Part shown: in pieces, positions 34,540-44,152 of the stretch | How positions within the stretch are numbered: position 1 is the first letter of the stretch | How the letters are laid out: each line of letters opens with the position of its first letter | Source: JBDIAG01 sp963835085 | GTDB lineage: Bacteria > Actinomycetota > Actinomycetes > Actinomycetales > CAWJMD01 | Length of the DNA: 64,000 nt | Assembly: GCA_963835085.1 (NCBI GenBank) | Contig: CAWIED010000001.1 | Span: 1,674,001-1,738,000 of the forward strand | Direction of reading: 5' to 3' | The notes under the pieces: model-generated | Told to the model about the DNA's origin: nothing | What the model saw: only the letters and a program-made list of their open reading frames with translations | The model's database searches: none | Translations under genes and position numbers: made by a program

Positions 34540-35220
34540 GTGAATCGCAGACGACGTGTTATTGATGGTTTGGTGGGCGCGCTGATCGTGGTGCTGGTGG
34601 GTTTGGTGGTCGTGGTGGTGGCCGTCTTCGCCCTGAGCCGACCGGCGGGCACGGCCGCTCCGAGCCAGGCCCCCACCGCCCCCGCAACGGGAGCCACTCC
34701 ACCCGCCGGGCTCGCTCCTGGCCAGACCTGGGCCGGTGACCTGTCGGTGACTGGGTCTAGCGTCGTGCTCAAGGGAACCGCGCTGCGCGATGTCGACGTC
34801 AAGGCCTCGAACCTGCGCACCGGTTCGGCCGGCACCACGATGGGCAGCCTCGAACTGCAGGCCGTCGTGCCTTTCTCCGAACTGGCCAAGCGGGTCGGCG
34901 GCAACGCGACGGTCGGCTACCGCGACGCGCACCACATCACGATTCGCACGCAGTACACGGCTCTGGACCGTGCCTTCGACGTCAATGCCGTTGCATCGGT
35001 AGCCGGCGAGGGACGAGACCTCTTGGTCACCCCCACTTCGCTTCAGCTCGGCGACAGTACCGGTGTGGCAGGTCAGGCCCTGGCCGCTGCGGCGTCCAAG
35101 CTCATCGACACCCGACGGCCGATACCCGGCCTACCTGAGGGTCTGGAGGTCACCGGCACCACCGTCACCCCGAACGGGCTCGCCGTGACCCTCGCCGGCA
35201 CCGACGTCACGCTGAACTGA
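34540..35220 (+). CDS. LmeA-like (DUF2993) phospholipid-binding protein
   Basis: 226 aa. Uncleaved signal-anchor: MNRRRRVIDGLVGALIVVLVGLVVVVVAVFAL, then a Pro/Ala/Thr linker, then a beta-rich lipid-binding domain (VTGSSVVLKGTALRDVDVKASNL ... VEVTGTTVTPNGLAVTLAGTDV) as in the LmeA family of actinobacterial envelope proteins. Possibly couples with DUF1990 (15 bases downstream). Confidence 0.7.
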   Translation: MNRRRRVIDGLVGALIVVLVGLVVVVVAVFALSRPAGTAAPSQAPTAPATGATPPAGLAPGQTWAGDLSVTGSSVVLKGTALRDVDVKASNLRTGSAGTTMGSLELQAVVPFSELAKRVGGNATVGYRDAHHITIRTQYTALDRAFDVNAVASVAGEGRDLLVTPTSLQLGDSTGVAGQALAAAASKLIDTRRPIPGLPEGLEVTGTTVTPNGLAVTLAGTDVTLN

Positions 35221-35234
35221 CCGCGAAGCGTCCC

Positions 35235-35825
35235 ATGGGCCGAACCAGACTCCTACCCGTCACGCCGGGCCTCGCCGAGCGACTCGGCAGCCTGCCGACC
35301 ACCGGAGGATCACCGTTGCTGAGTGTGGCCGCTGACGGTGCCCGGCCCTGCCCGCCGGGGTGGCACGCGACTGTGCGCGACGAGTTGCTCGGGGTGGGCC
35401 CAGAGCTGTTCGACCAGGCTCGAATCTCATTGTGGCAGTGGCAGCTTCACTCCGGATCGGGATTGCGCCCGCAAGTGAGTCACCAAGAGGTGTGCCTCGG
35501 TGCCGTGATCGAGCAGACCCTGCGTCTGGGCCCGGTTCAGCTGAAGGCGCCGTGCCGGGTCACCTGGGTCGTGGAGACTCCCGTCCGGATGGGGTATGCC
35601 TATTCGACCCTGGACGGTCACCCGGAGCGGGGCGAAGAACTGTTCGCCGTCGAGCTGCTGGACGACCAGGTGTGGCTGCGGATCCGGGCGTGCTCACGCC
35701 CGGCACGGTGGTACTCGCGTGCCGGAGCGCTGCCCGCACGCCTGGTGCAGCGCGCCGTCACGAATCGATACGTGGCCGCAGCTCACGCCATGATCGATGA
35801 CGTGCCGGACGATCAAGGCTCCTGA
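35235..35825 (+). CDS. DUF1990 family protein
   Basis: 196 aa. Central ...YAYSTLDGHPERGEELFAVELLDDQVWLRIRACSRPARWYSRAGALPARLVQRAVTNRYVAAAHAM, the hallmark (G-T-L-x-G-H-P-E-x-G-E-E-x-F) of DUF1990. Function unknown. A hydrophobic ligand-binding role has been suggested for similar folds. Lies 15 bases behind the LmeA-like gene. Confidence 0.85.
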   Translation: MGRTRLLPVTPGLAERLGSLPTTGGSPLLSVAADGARPCPPGWHATVRDELLGVGPELFDQARISLWQWQLHSGSGLRPQVSHQEVCLGAVIEQTLRLGPVQLKAPCRVTWVVETPVRMGYAYSTLDGHPERGEELFAVELLDDQVWLRIRACSRPARWYSRAGALPARLVQRAVTNRYVAAAHAMIDDVPDDQGS

Positions 35826-35838
35826 CCGACGGAGGCGG

Positions 35839-36762
35839 TCAGAATCCGAGTCGTTGTAGCTGCTTCGGGTCGCGCTGCCAGTCTTTGGCCACCTTGACGC
35901 GCAGGTCGAGGAACACCGGCACGCCCAGCAGGGCCACGATCGCCCGCCGGGCAGTCGATCCGACCTCCTTGAGCCGCGCTCCCTTGCGCCCGATCACGAT
36001 GCCCTTCTGCGAGTCGCGTTCGACGTAGATGATCACCCGCACATCGAGCATGCCGTCGGTGCGGTCTTCGCGCGGCACCACCTCATCGACGACCACGGCC
36101 AAGGAGTGCGGCAGCTCATCGCGCACTCCTTCAAGCGCCGCTTCCCGGACGAGCTCGGCGATCATGACCTGCTCGGGCTCGTCGGTGAGCTCACCATCGG
36201 GGTACAGCTGCGGGCCCTCCGGTAGCTTCGCCAGCAGGAGGTCGCGCACCGCCTCCACCTGGTACCCGTCGACGGCCGAGACGGGCACGATATCGTCCCA
36301 CTCCCCCAGTTGGGCCACGCTGAGAAGTCGTTCGGCGAGCCGGCCACGATCCACGAGGTCGGCCTTGGTGACGATCGCCACGATCGCCGGCCGGCGCTTG
36401 CCGCCCAGACCCGTGAGCTTCTCGGCGATGAACCGATCGCCGGGGCCGGTGGACTCGTTGGCCGGCAGGCAGAAGCCCACCACGTCGACCTCGGCGAGGG
36501 TGTCGGACACCAGATCGTTGAGCCGTTGTCCCAGAAGGGTTCTCGGGCGATGCAGGCCCGGGGTGTCGACCAGCACCAGTTGGGCATGGTCGGTGTGCAC
36601 GATGCCGCGGATGGTATGCCGGGTGGTCTGGGGACGCGCCGAGGTGATCGCCACCTTCTGTCCCACCAAGGCGTTGGTGAGGGTCGACTTGCCGGCGTTG
36701 GGGCGGCCCACCAGGGCCGCGAAACCGCTTCGGTAGGGCTCAGTCATGATGTCGTCTTCCAT
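35839..36762 (-). CDS. era: GTPase Era
   Basis: 307 aa (or 302 from ATG 36747, MTEPYRSGF). G1 GRPNAGKS, G2 around TRHTIRG, G3 DTPGL, G4 TKAD, G5 SAVDG, then a KH domain with the GxxG loop GRKGARLKEVG. Ribosome assembly GTPase that binds 16S rRNA 3' end. Last of the phoH-ybeY-corC-era block, overlapping corC. Confidence 0.95.
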   Translation of the reverse strand: MEDDIMTEPYRSGFAALVGRPNAGKSTLTNALVGQKVAITSARPQTTRHTIRGIVHTDHAQLVLVDTPGLHRPRTLLGQRLNDLVSDTLAEVDVVGFCLPANESTGPGDRFIAEKLTGLGGKRRPAIVAIVTKADLVDRGRLAERLLSVAQLGEWDDIVPVSAVDGYQVEAVRDLLLAKLPEGPQLYPDGELTDEPEQVMIAELVREAALEGVRDELPHSLAVVVDEVVPREDRTDGMLDVRVIIYVERDSQKGIVIGRKGARLKEVGSTARRAIVALLGVPVFLDLRVKVAKDWQRDPKQLQRLGF

Positions 36763-38143
36763 TGTGGCCCTCGCCGGTTGCGATGGCGTCTTGACGTGCG
36801 CGATGAACGAGCACGCTGGCTACCTTGTTGCGGCGTCCCACGAGGCCTTCCGCGGTGAGCACCAGGCCGTGGCAGGTGGCGGTGGCGCCCGGGATGGGCA
36901 CCGTCCCCAGCTCCTTGCCGAGCAGTCCTGCCACCGAGTCGACCTCGTCCTCCTCGATCTCGAGGTCGAACAGGTCGGCCAGATCGTCGATGGGCAGCCG
37001 TGCGGTAACCCGGTACGCATCGGGGCCCAAAGACTCGACCGCCGGCGCCTCCCGGTCGTACTCGTCGGAGATCTCCCCGATCACTTCCTCGACCAGGTCC
37101 TCGATGGTGACCATGCCGGCGGTGCCGCCGTATTCGTCCACCACGAGCGCGACATGGCCTGAGCGTCCCTGCACCTGGGCGAGCTGTCCCGTGGTGGGTT
37201 GGCCCTGCCGGGCCTCTTCGGCCTCCTCGCCCAGACGCAGGTGACCCTGCATGACCCGCAAGAGCGAGTCCACACGTTGTGACTCGGGCACGAAGAAGGG
37301 GGGACGCATGGCCCGCTCCACCGGCATGGACTCGTTGCCGAGGTGTCCGGAGTGCAGCCGTCGGGCCACGTCCTTGAGGTAGAGCACGCCCAACGGCTCG
37401 TCGATGCCCTCATCGCCGATCACCGGAATGCGACTGAAACCCGAACGCAGGAAGACGCCCATCGACGTCTCCAGAGACGTGCCGGCCGGCAGTGTGACCA
37501 TGTCGGTGCGCGGCACCATGACCTCGCGCACCCGGGTCTCGCCGATCTCGAACACCGACTGGATCATCCGCCGCTCGTCGGCTTCGATGACGTCTGTCTC
37601 GCTGGCGATGTCGACCAGCTCGCGCAGTTCGTCCTCGGACGTGAACGGGCCGTTGCGGAAGCCGCGCCCCGGGGTCACGGCGTTGCCCAACAGCACCAGC
37701 AGCCCGGCCACCGGCCCCAGCAGGACGGTGAGCGCCCGCAGCAAGGGCGCCAAGGCGAGCGCCACGCCCATCGGATGCTGCCGCGCCACCGTGCGTGGAC
37801 TCACCCCGGCCAGCACGAACGAAGCGATCGACGTGAGCGCCGCCGCGATCAACAGCGCCGACCACCAGCGGGGCAGCCATGATCCCACCGCCAGCGTCAC
37901 GCAGACCGCGGCCGCCATCTCACAGGCCACGCGCAGGAAGATCGCCGCGTTCACCGCACGCGGGCCTTCGTCGAGAACGATCACGAGATCGGCTGCACCC
38001 CGACGCCTTTCGGCCGCGAGCCGACTCGCCTCCTGCCGCGAGACCCGTACCATCGCGGTCTCCATCGATGCGAAGGCACCGGCAACCGCCACCAACAGCA
38101 CGGCCAGAATGATCAACCAACCGGCCGGCGCTGCCTGAGCCAT
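36740..38143 (-). CDS. HlyC/CorC (CNNM) family membrane protein
   Basis: 467 aa. Four membrane helices with a DUF21/CNNM domain (first ~190 residues), then two CBS repeats (EVMVPRTDMVTLPAGTSLETSMG ..., VDSLLRVMQ...) and a CorC_HlyC transporter-associated domain at the end. Probably magnesium or other divalent ion handling. Function varies within the family. Between ybeY and era as usual in actinobacteria. Confidence 0.9.
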   Translation of the reverse strand: MAQAAPAGWLIILAVLLVAVAGAFASMETAMVRVSRQEASRLAAERRRGAADLVIVLDEGPRAVNAAIFLRVACEMAAAVCVTLAVGSWLPRWWSALLIAAALTSIASFVLAGVSPRTVARQHPMGVALALAPLLRALTVLLGPVAGLLVLLGNAVTPGRGFRNGPFTSEDELRELVDIASETDVIEADERRMIQSVFEIGETRVREVMVPRTDMVTLPAGTSLETSMGVFLRSGFSRIPVIGDEGIDEPLGVLYLKDVARRLHSGHLGNESMPVERAMRPPFFVPESQRVDSLLRVMQGHLRLGEEAEEARQGQPTTGQLAQVQGRSGHVALVVDEYGGTAGMVTIEDLVEEVIGEISDEYDREAPAVESLGPDAYRVTARLPIDDLADLFDLEIEEDEVDSVAGLLGKELGTVPIPGATATCHGLVLTAEGLVGRRNKVASVLVHRARQDAIATGEGHNGRRHHD

Positions 38144-38145
38144 GA

Positions 38146-38604
38146 TCAGTGCCGTCGTTCGGAGAGAAACGTCAGCAGGAGCCGGCGCTGCAACTCGAAC
38201 ATCTCCCGCTCCTCCTCGGGTTCGGCATGGTCGAAGCCCAGCAGGTGCAAGATCCCGTGCGTGGTCAGCAGCAGGATCTCCTCTTCCGTGGTGTGCCCGG
38301 CCTGCTTGGCTTGAACAGCTGCCACGCTGGGGCAGACCACCACATCGCCGAGCAATCCCGGTGCACTGACCTGACCGTCACGGCCGGGCCGCAATTCGTC
38401 CATGGGGAAGGACAGCACGTCGGTGGGGCCGGGCTCGTCCATCCACTTCTCATGCAGGACGGTCATGGCCGGCTCGTCCACCAGGAGCACGGACAGCTCG
38501 GCCATGGGGTGCACATGCAGCGAGTCGAGCACGAAGCGCGATAGCGCCGCGATCTCAGCTCCGTCAATCCGTTCGCTGGTCTCGTTGACGACCTCGATAC
38601 TCAC
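38146..38604 (-). CDS. ybeY: endoribonuclease YbeY
   Basis: 152 aa. Zinc site HGILHLLGFDHAEPEEEREMF (H-x3-H-x5-H). Processes 16S rRNA and helps ribosome quality control. The start overlaps the phoH stop (38601-38604) and its stop is two bases from the CorC gene start, so translation is coupled. Confidence 0.95.
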   Translation of the reverse strand: MSIEVVNETSERIDGAEIAALSRFVLDSLHVHPMAELSVLLVDEPAMTVLHEKWMDEPGPTDVLSFPMDELRPGRDGQVSAPGLLGDVVVCPSVAAVQAKQAGHTTEEEILLLTTHGILHLLGFDHAEPEEEREMFELQRRLLLTFLSERRH

Positions 38605-39761
38605 CGGCGCGGCTCCCGGGCGCCCCGTCGCGGACCGGACACAGGCTGCTGCTCGGCGTCCCAGCGGCCGTAGGCCTCGACGATGTCGGAGACGAGCCGG
38701 TGCCGCACCACGTCGGTGCTCGTGAGGATGGAGAAGTGCACGTCATCGATGCCCTCGAGAATGCTGCGCACCACCTTCAGGCCCGACTGGGTGCCCCCCG
38801 GGAGGTCGACCTGGGTCACGTCGCCGGTGACGACCATCTTCGAGCCGAAGCCGAGCCGGGTGAGGAACATCTTCATCTGCTCGGGCGAGGTGTTCTGCGC
38901 CTCGTCGAGGATGATGAAGGCATCGTTGAGGGTTCGGCCACGCATGTAGGCCAGCGGCGCTACCTCGATGGTGCCCGAGGCCATCAGCCGGGGGATCGAA
39001 TCGGGATCGATCATGTCGTGCAACGCGTCATACAGGGGCCGCAAGTACGGGTCGATCTTCTCGGTGAGCGTGCCTGGCAGAAAGCCCAGCCGCTCCCCCG
39101 CTTCCACCGCCGGGCGGGTCAGGATGATGCGGGTGACCTGCTTGGCCTGCAACGCCTGCACGGCTTTGGCCATGGCGAGATAGGTCTTGCCTGTGCCGGC
39201 CGGCCCGATACCGAACACGACGGTGTTGGAGTCGATGGCGTCGACGTAACGCTTCTGGTTGAGCGTCTTGGGGCGGATCGTGCGGCCGCGGTGTGACAGC
39301 ACGTTGAGCGTCAGCACGTCGGCCGGCCGTTCGGCCGAGGCCTGCCGGAGCATGCCGATCGACCGCTCGACGGCGTCGCCGGTGAGGTGCTGGCCGCTGG
39401 CGAGCACTTCGGTCATCTCGTCGATGGTGCGCTCGACCAGGGCCACCTCACCCACCGGGCCGGCCAGGTGAACCTCGTTGCCACGCACGTGCACGTCCAC
39501 CGAGGGAAAGGCTCGCTCGAGCACCCGGAGCAACTCATCGCGGGCACCGAGCAGACCCACCATCGAGACGTGCTCGGGCACCTCGACGGTGTGGGTCACC
39601 CGGCGTTCGGGGTGGTGTTGGGTTTGCGGCGACGGGTCAGGAAGGGCGGAGTTCTCGACCGCCCGGGCCACCGCCGGACGACGTCGATCAGGTTGACGTC
39701 GGGCATCTCCGGCACGGGTGGCCGAAGATCCGCGGCGGGGATTGTCGTTGCGCTCGCTCAT
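38601..39761 (-). CDS. PhoH family protein
   Basis: 386 aa. P-loop GPAGTGKTYLAMAKAV, DEAQNTSPEQ Walker B and TGDVTQVDLPGGTQSGL, forming a PhoH-like ATPase of the family that pairs with YbeY in actinobacteria. The N-terminal ~65 residues are basic and disordered (many Arg/Ala/Pro). A KH-like region (~70-130) links to RNA. No strong ribosome site was found, and the first ATG gives the frame start. Confidence 0.88.
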   Translation of the reverse strand: MSERNDNPRRGSSATRAGDARRQPDRRRPAVARAVENSALPDPSPQTQHHPERRVTHTVEVPEHVSMVGLLGARDELLRVLERAFPSVDVHVRGNEVHLAGPVGEVALVERTIDEMTEVLASGQHLTGDAVERSIGMLRQASAERPADVLTLNVLSHRGRTIRPKTLNQKRYVDAIDSNTVVFGIGPAGTGKTYLAMAKAVQALQAKQVTRIILTRPAVEAGERLGFLPGTLTEKIDPYLRPLYDALHDMIDPDSIPRLMASGTIEVAPLAYMRGRTLNDAFIILDEAQNTSPEQMKMFLTRLGFGSKMVVTGDVTQVDLPGGTQSGLKVVRSILEGIDDVHFSILTSTDVVRHRLVSDIVEAYGRWDAEQQPVSGPRRGAREPRR

Positions 39762-40102
39762 CGGCGGGCCGGCTGGCCCTTACTCCTCTTTCTCGCAGAA
39801 CAGCTCGGTTGTCGGACGTACTTTCTGAAACTGACCTCTTGACACAAAACCTGACGTGCTAGGCCGGATGGCCCGGAATACTAAGTCTAGCCCGCCGAGC
39901 TCGCCAAGGCCCTGTGCGATGTCGCACGATGCGGTGCTGGCGATGTCGCACGATGCGGTGCTGGCGACTTCGCACGACGCAATGCTGGCGATTTCGCACG
40001 ATGCGCACACTGGGCAGCTGGGAGAGGCACCTTCGAGACACGCCGCCCAGATCCGCTGGACCTCACATCAACCTCATGTGGATCTAGGCCGATACTTCTG
40101 GC
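39762..40102. repeat. phoH upstream gap with 24-bp tandem repeat
   Basis: Between phoH and the DUF4333 gene. From 39922 to about 40005 lie three full copies and a partial copy of a 24-bp unit starting TCGCACGATGCGGTGCTGGC, later copies degenerating (ACTTCGCACGACGCAATG..., then ATTTCGCACGATGCGC...). No believable coding frame. Otherwise nothing clear is seen in the gap. Confidence 0.85.
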
Positions 40103-40909
40103 ATGCCCGATGCCCGGCAGCCTCCGCCTGAATGGTCTGCCCCCCAACCTGCCGACTGGTCCGCCACCTCGAGGCCGCCCACGCCGCCCGCACAGCGGAC
40201 TCCTTCACAGGGTGGGAGTGCCCCGACGCAGAATCCTTACGCCGCTCCCGCTGGACAGTTCTTCGCACCTGGCCAGCCAACGCCAGGCCAGTTCGCATCA
40301 AGCCAATTCGCATCAGGCCGGTTCCAACCCGGCCAGCCCTCCTTAGGCCAGTTCGCACCCGGCCAGCCCTCCTTAGGCCAGTTCGCACCCGGCCAACCCC
40401 CGCCCGGCCACCTCGCACCCGGCCAACCCCAGCCAGGCCACTTCACTGCCCCGCTACCGCCTTCTCCGCACGAACTCCTGAACGCCGGCTCACCGCCATG
40501 GGCCGAGCCCTATCCGAGTGCAAGGTCCGGGTCCCGGTTGGCGATCGTTGCCATCGCCTTGTCGGTGCTGGCGCTGGCCGGCGTGGTACTGCTGGGAGCT
40601 GCCGTGTTCCTGATGCCGTCGTCCTCATCGGGCTCAAGCCAGGCGACGAGTGGTGACTACACCCTGCTCGGCACTTTGCCCGACGCGAGGCCTGGCCAGC
40701 CTGTGCCGCCCGACGCGCTTGTCAAAGAGGTGAAGCGGGTGCTCGACAATGACGGCAGCACCTACTCGGGCATCACCTGCGGCGACCTGCCCAGCCTCAA
40801 GGCCGGCGCCACGGTGACCTGCCGCGGAACCGTCGACGACGCAGCAACCCGGATGGAGATCAAGTTCCAAGACGACATCGGCCACTTCATCATGAATCAG
40901 TTCTGGTGA
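40103..40909 (+). CDS. DUF4333 protein with proline/glutamine repeat region
   Basis: 268 aa. Residues ~60-115 are tandem decapeptides like GQFAPGQPSL, making a low-complexity cytoplasmic region (30-bp DNA repeats at about 40270-40440). One membrane helix (~150-172, VAIALSVLALAGVVLLGAAVF) follows, then a C-terminal DUF4333 domain with the GITCGDLPSLKAGATVTCRG cysteine pair facing outside. Envelope-stress or secretion role unknown. Confidence 0.8.
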   Translation: MPDARQPPPEWSAPQPADWSATSRPPTPPAQRTPSQGGSAPTQNPYAAPAGQFFAPGQPTPGQFASSQFASGRFQPGQPSLGQFAPGQPSLGQFAPGQPPPGHLAPGQPQPGHFTAPLPPSPHELLNAGSPPWAEPYPSARSGSRLAIVAIALSVLALAGVVLLGAAVFLMPSSSSGSSQATSGDYTLLGTLPDARPGQPVPPDALVKEVKRVLDNDGSTYSGITCGDLPSLKAGATVTCRGTVDDAATRMEIKFQDDIGHFIMNQFW

Positions 40910-41525
40910 GCGCGAGCTCTGAGTCGCCCGAACCAGCTAGACCTCGGGCCCGCTAGGCCCATCCCCGGGCACGCATGCGTGCCCTCCGCCGACCGGTCGC
41001 TCTGTTAGTCAATCGGTCACTCTGCCGACCGGTCGACCGGCCGGTCGCTCGATCATTCTGCCGCCGGTTTGTTCGCTCTGCCGGCCGCGGCCGGATTGTA
41101 GCCCCACCGGCGGGTCGATTCGCAGGCGCTACGACAATGCCCCACGGGACGGGGCAGCGTCATAGCGCGCCTTAACCGCACCTCAGGCGCCGCCCTAACC
41201 CGCCTATAACGGCTATCAGTACCTGACAGATAGACAGTCAGTCAGACACCCGACAGTTCCCAGACTTCTGACAGTTCTCAAACACTGAAAGTTCAGACGC
41301 TGACGGTTCTCAGGCACCTCAACCGCGGCAACCGCTCCGGACCACCCGTCGACGTCCCGCGCGTTCGTACTTGAGGTGATTCCCTGCCCACCGATCCGAA
41401 AGCCGGGCGCGATCAGACCCTCACCGACCACTACTCCCTGGATCCGCATCCAAGCCACCCGGATCCGCCCGCCAGTGAGCATCGTGCGAGACCAGCTCCG
41501 GCCTTCGAGCGGAGAATTCGCCTCG
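40910..41525. other. repeat-rich gene-free gap
   Basis: About 600 bases without a credible gene. From 41000 to 41090 are several GACCGGTC-like and CGGTCGACC/GGCCGGTCG steps. From 41225 to 41320 a worn repeat of GACAGTTC/CTGACAGTT (e.g. 41252, 41272, with CTGACGGTT at 41300). It looks like decayed simple-sequence material. Confidence 0.6.
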
Positions 41526-41864
41526 TCAGCCGGGCGGCCAGGCCATCCGCCGCCCGCCCAGCACATGCCCATGCACATGGAAGACGGCCTGGCCGGCATC
41601 CGGGCCGGTGTTGAACACCCAGCGCCAGCCATCGCCTGCCGCTTCGCCGATCTCCCCCGCCACCTGAGCCATCTCGGCCAGTGTGTCCCCGCCGGCCGCG
41701 CCGATGGAGGCCACGTTGGGGTAGTGCTCCACGGGGATCACCAACACGTGGGTAGGCGCCTGCGGAGTGAGATCACGAAAGGCCACCACCCGCTCAGTGC
41801 GCTTGACGACGTCTGCCGGGATGTCACCCGCGACGATCTTGCAGAAGAGGCAGTCGGTACTCAC
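41526..41864 (-). CDS. HIT-family (histidine triad) protein
   Basis: 112 aa. CLFCKIVAGDIPA opening and the HVHGHVLGGRRM catalytic triad H-x-H-x-H. Nucleoside-phosphate hydrolase or binding protein of the HINT type. Downstream of dnaJ on the same strand by nine bases. Confidence 0.93.
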   Translation of the reverse strand: MSTDCLFCKIVAGDIPADVVKRTERVVAFRDLTPQAPTHVLVIPVEHYPNVASIGAAGGDTLAEMAQVAGEIGEAAGDGWRWVFNTGPDAGQAVFHVHGHVLGGRRMAWPPG

Positions 41865-41873
41865 CCGGCCAAA

Positions 41874-42989
41874 CTAGCGCCCGGCGAAGCGGTCTTTCCA
41901 CTTGCCGAACACACCCGAATGACTGGCCGCCAGCTTGCCGCCGGAGCGAGTCTCCCCGCGCAGCTCTGCGAGCTGGCGCAACAGGTCTTCCTGTTGTTCG
42001 GTGAGCTTGCTGGGCGTCACGACGTCGATGTGCACCAGCAGGTCTCCGCGCGAGTTGCGGCCGAGGCGCGAAACGCCATATCCCGACAGCGTGTGCACGG
42101 TGCCCGACTGCGTTCCGGGCAACAGGTCGACGGCTTCAGGTCCGTCGAGGGTCTCCACAGTGAGTGTGGTGCCCAGAGCAGCGGCGGTCATCGGCACCTG
42201 GAATGTGCAGTGCAGATCATCACCGTGGCGGGTGAACACGTCGTGCGGGCGCACGTGGACCTCGACGAACAGGTCGCCGGCCGGGCCGCCGCCCACGCCG
42301 ACTTCGCCCTGGCCCTCAAGCTGCATGCGCGTACCGGTGTCTACACCCGGAACGATCTTGATGTTGAGGGTGCGGCGCGCCCTGACCCTGCCCTCGCCGG
42401 AGCACTCCCGACACGGCGCCGGGATGACCGTGCCGTAGCCCTGGCATACCGGGCAGGGCGCGGTCGTCATCACCTGGCCGAGGAACGAGCGCGCCACCCG
42501 CTGTACCTGGCCGCGGCCGCCGCATTGCCGGCACGTCTCCGGCGACGTGCCCGGTTGGCAACAAGTGCCATTGCAGACTCCGCAGGTGACCGCAGTGTCG
42601 ATGGTGACCTCGCGCTGACCACCGAACACGGCGTCGGTCAGGTCGACCTCGATCCGCACCAGGCCGTCTTGGCCACGGCGCTGTCGAGAGGCTGGCCCAC
42701 GTTGGGCCGAGGCCTGGCCGAAGAACGTCTCGAAGATGTCTGAGAATCCGAAGTTTCCGCCGAACCCCCCACCGGACGACATCGGGTTGCCGCCCAGGTC
42801 GTACATCTGTCGCTTGTCAGGGTTCGACAACACGTCGTAGGCCGCCGACACCTCCTTGAACTTCTCGGCGGTGCCGTCGCCGCTGTTCACATCCGGGTGC
42901 AGTTGGCGTGCAAGCCGGCGGTAGGCGCGTTTGATCTCCTCGCCGGTGGCATCACGGGTAACACCGAGGATCTCGTAGTAGTCGCTCAA
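41874..42989 (-). CDS. dnaJ: chaperone DnaJ
   Basis: 371 aa. J domain with RQLHPDVNSGD (HPD), a Gly/Phe-rich linker, and the zinc-finger domain with four Cys motifs (CGVCNGTCC, CRQCGGRG, CPVCQGYG, CRECSGEG). The first deviates as CxxCxGxC, a variant seen in actinobacterial DnaJ2. C-terminal peptide-binding fold present. Follows hrcA closely; heat-shock operon. Confidence 0.95.
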   Translation of the reverse strand: MSDYYEILGVTRDATGEEIKRAYRRLARQLHPDVNSGDGTAEKFKEVSAAYDVLSNPDKRQMYDLGGNPMSSGGGFGGNFGFSDIFETFFGQASAQRGPASRQRRGQDGLVRIEVDLTDAVFGGQREVTIDTAVTCGVCNGTCCQPGTSPETCRQCGGRGQVQRVARSFLGQVMTTAPCPVCQGYGTVIPAPCRECSGEGRVRARRTLNIKIVPGVDTGTRMQLEGQGEVGVGGGPAGDLFVEVHVRPHDVFTRHGDDLHCTFQVPMTAAALGTTLTVETLDGPEAVDLLPGTQSGTVHTLSGYGVSRLGRNSRGDLLVHIDVVTPSKLTEQQEDLLRQLAELRGETRSGGKLAASHSGVFGKWKDRFAGR

Positions 42990-42994
42990 GCGGG

Positions 42995-44020
42995 TCAGCC
43001 TTCCATGGCTCGTGAAACGTAGCGAGCGACCGCGCGCACGGCGGCGATCGTCGTGGGGTAGTCCATTCGAGTGGGGCCAAGCACGGCAAGCCGTGCGGTG
43101 TGCTCGCCGGGACCGTAGCCGCTGCTCACGACGGCCGCTTCACTGAGGCCGGCATGGGAGATCTCGCGGCCGATCCGTACCGAGACGCCGGAGTGGGGAT
43201 CGTCGATCATCTCGGACAACAGCCGCAGCAGCACGACATGTTCCTCGATGGCTTCGAGAACGTGGTCGAGGGACTGCCGGAAGTCGGTGCCCGAGCGGGC
43301 CAGATAGGCCGTGCCAGCCAGGACCACGCGGTCTTCGCGTTGTACGGCCAGCGACTCCTGCACCACCGAGACCACCTGTGCCACGAGCGGCCGGTCGTCG
43401 ACGGTGAAGCCCTCGACGACCGAGGGCAGGTCTTGCATGGCGCTGGCCAGCGTCTTGCCCAGCGATACCTCGTTCAAGCGCGCCCGCAGCTCCCCCAGCA
43501 GAGAATCGGACAGGCGTGGGTCGACCTCTACCGTGCGTTGCTCCACGCGGCCCGAACCGGTGATCAGCACCACGAGCAGGCGTCCCGACCCGAGCGGCAC
43601 CAACTCGATATGCCGCACCTGAGCACTCGACAGACTCGGGTACTGCACCACGGCCACTTGCCGGGTGAGTGTGGCCAAGGTACGCACCGTGCGATCCATC
43701 ACGTCGTCGAGGTCGACCGCGCCGCCCAGCACCGTCTGGATGGCTCGCCGCTCGGCGGCGGACAACGGCTTGATCGTCGACAGCCGATCGACGAACAAGC
43801 GATAGCCCGCGTCCGTGGGCACCCTGCCCGCGCTGGTGTGCGGCTGGGCGATCAGCCCCTCTTCTTCGAGGGCTGCCATGTCGTTGCGGATGGTGGCCGA
43901 CGAGACCCCGAGCCGATGGCGTTCTACCAGCGCCTTGGAGCCCACGGGCTCACGAGTGTCGACGTAGTCGGTGATGATCGCCCGTAGGACGGCGAGCTTG
44001 CGATCGTCGCTGACACTCAT
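42995..44020 (-). CDS. hrcA: heat-inducible transcription repressor HrcA
   Basis: 341 aa from ATG 44020, preceded by GGAGGAGG at good spacing (the frame is open to 44101 but that part is upstream sequence). Winged helix with the RHRLGVSSATIRNDMAALEEEGLIAQPHTSAGRVPTDAGYRL region, then a GAF-like domain. It binds CIRCE and represses itself and dnaJ under non-stress. CIRCE found at 44153-44181. Confidence 0.95.
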   Translation of the reverse strand: MSVSDDRKLAVLRAIITDYVDTREPVGSKALVERHRLGVSSATIRNDMAALEEEGLIAQPHTSAGRVPTDAGYRLFVDRLSTIKPLSAAERRAIQTVLGGAVDLDDVMDRTVRTLATLTRQVAVVQYPSLSSAQVRHIELVPLGSGRLLVVLITGSGRVEQRTVEVDPRLSDSLLGELRARLNEVSLGKTLASAMQDLPSVVEGFTVDDRPLVAQVVSVVQESLAVQREDRVVLAGTAYLARSGTDFRQSLDHVLEAIEEHVVLLRLLSEMIDDPHSGVSVRIGREISHAGLSEAAVVSSGYGPGEHTARLAVLGPTRMDYPTTIAAVRAVARYVSRAMEG

Positions 44021-44152
44021 GTCGCCTCCTCCTTCGACCTCGGCGGGCAGCCCCAGCCCGGTGCTGCTCTCGTTCGCTGCTTCAACGTGCTTGCGCTGCA
44101 TTTTGTGTCTGGGCTCTCACGTCGGGTGCACGTGCCCTGCGACCTAGACGAC

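Noticed and set aside
39922..40005. CRISPR array
   Set aside because: Repeats are directly tandem without spacers and diverge gradually; no cas genes in the window.
40975..41175. Arg-rich 66-aa open frame in the intergenic gap
   Set aside because: Arises from repeated GGTCGACC-like DNA; no ribosome site or homology pattern.
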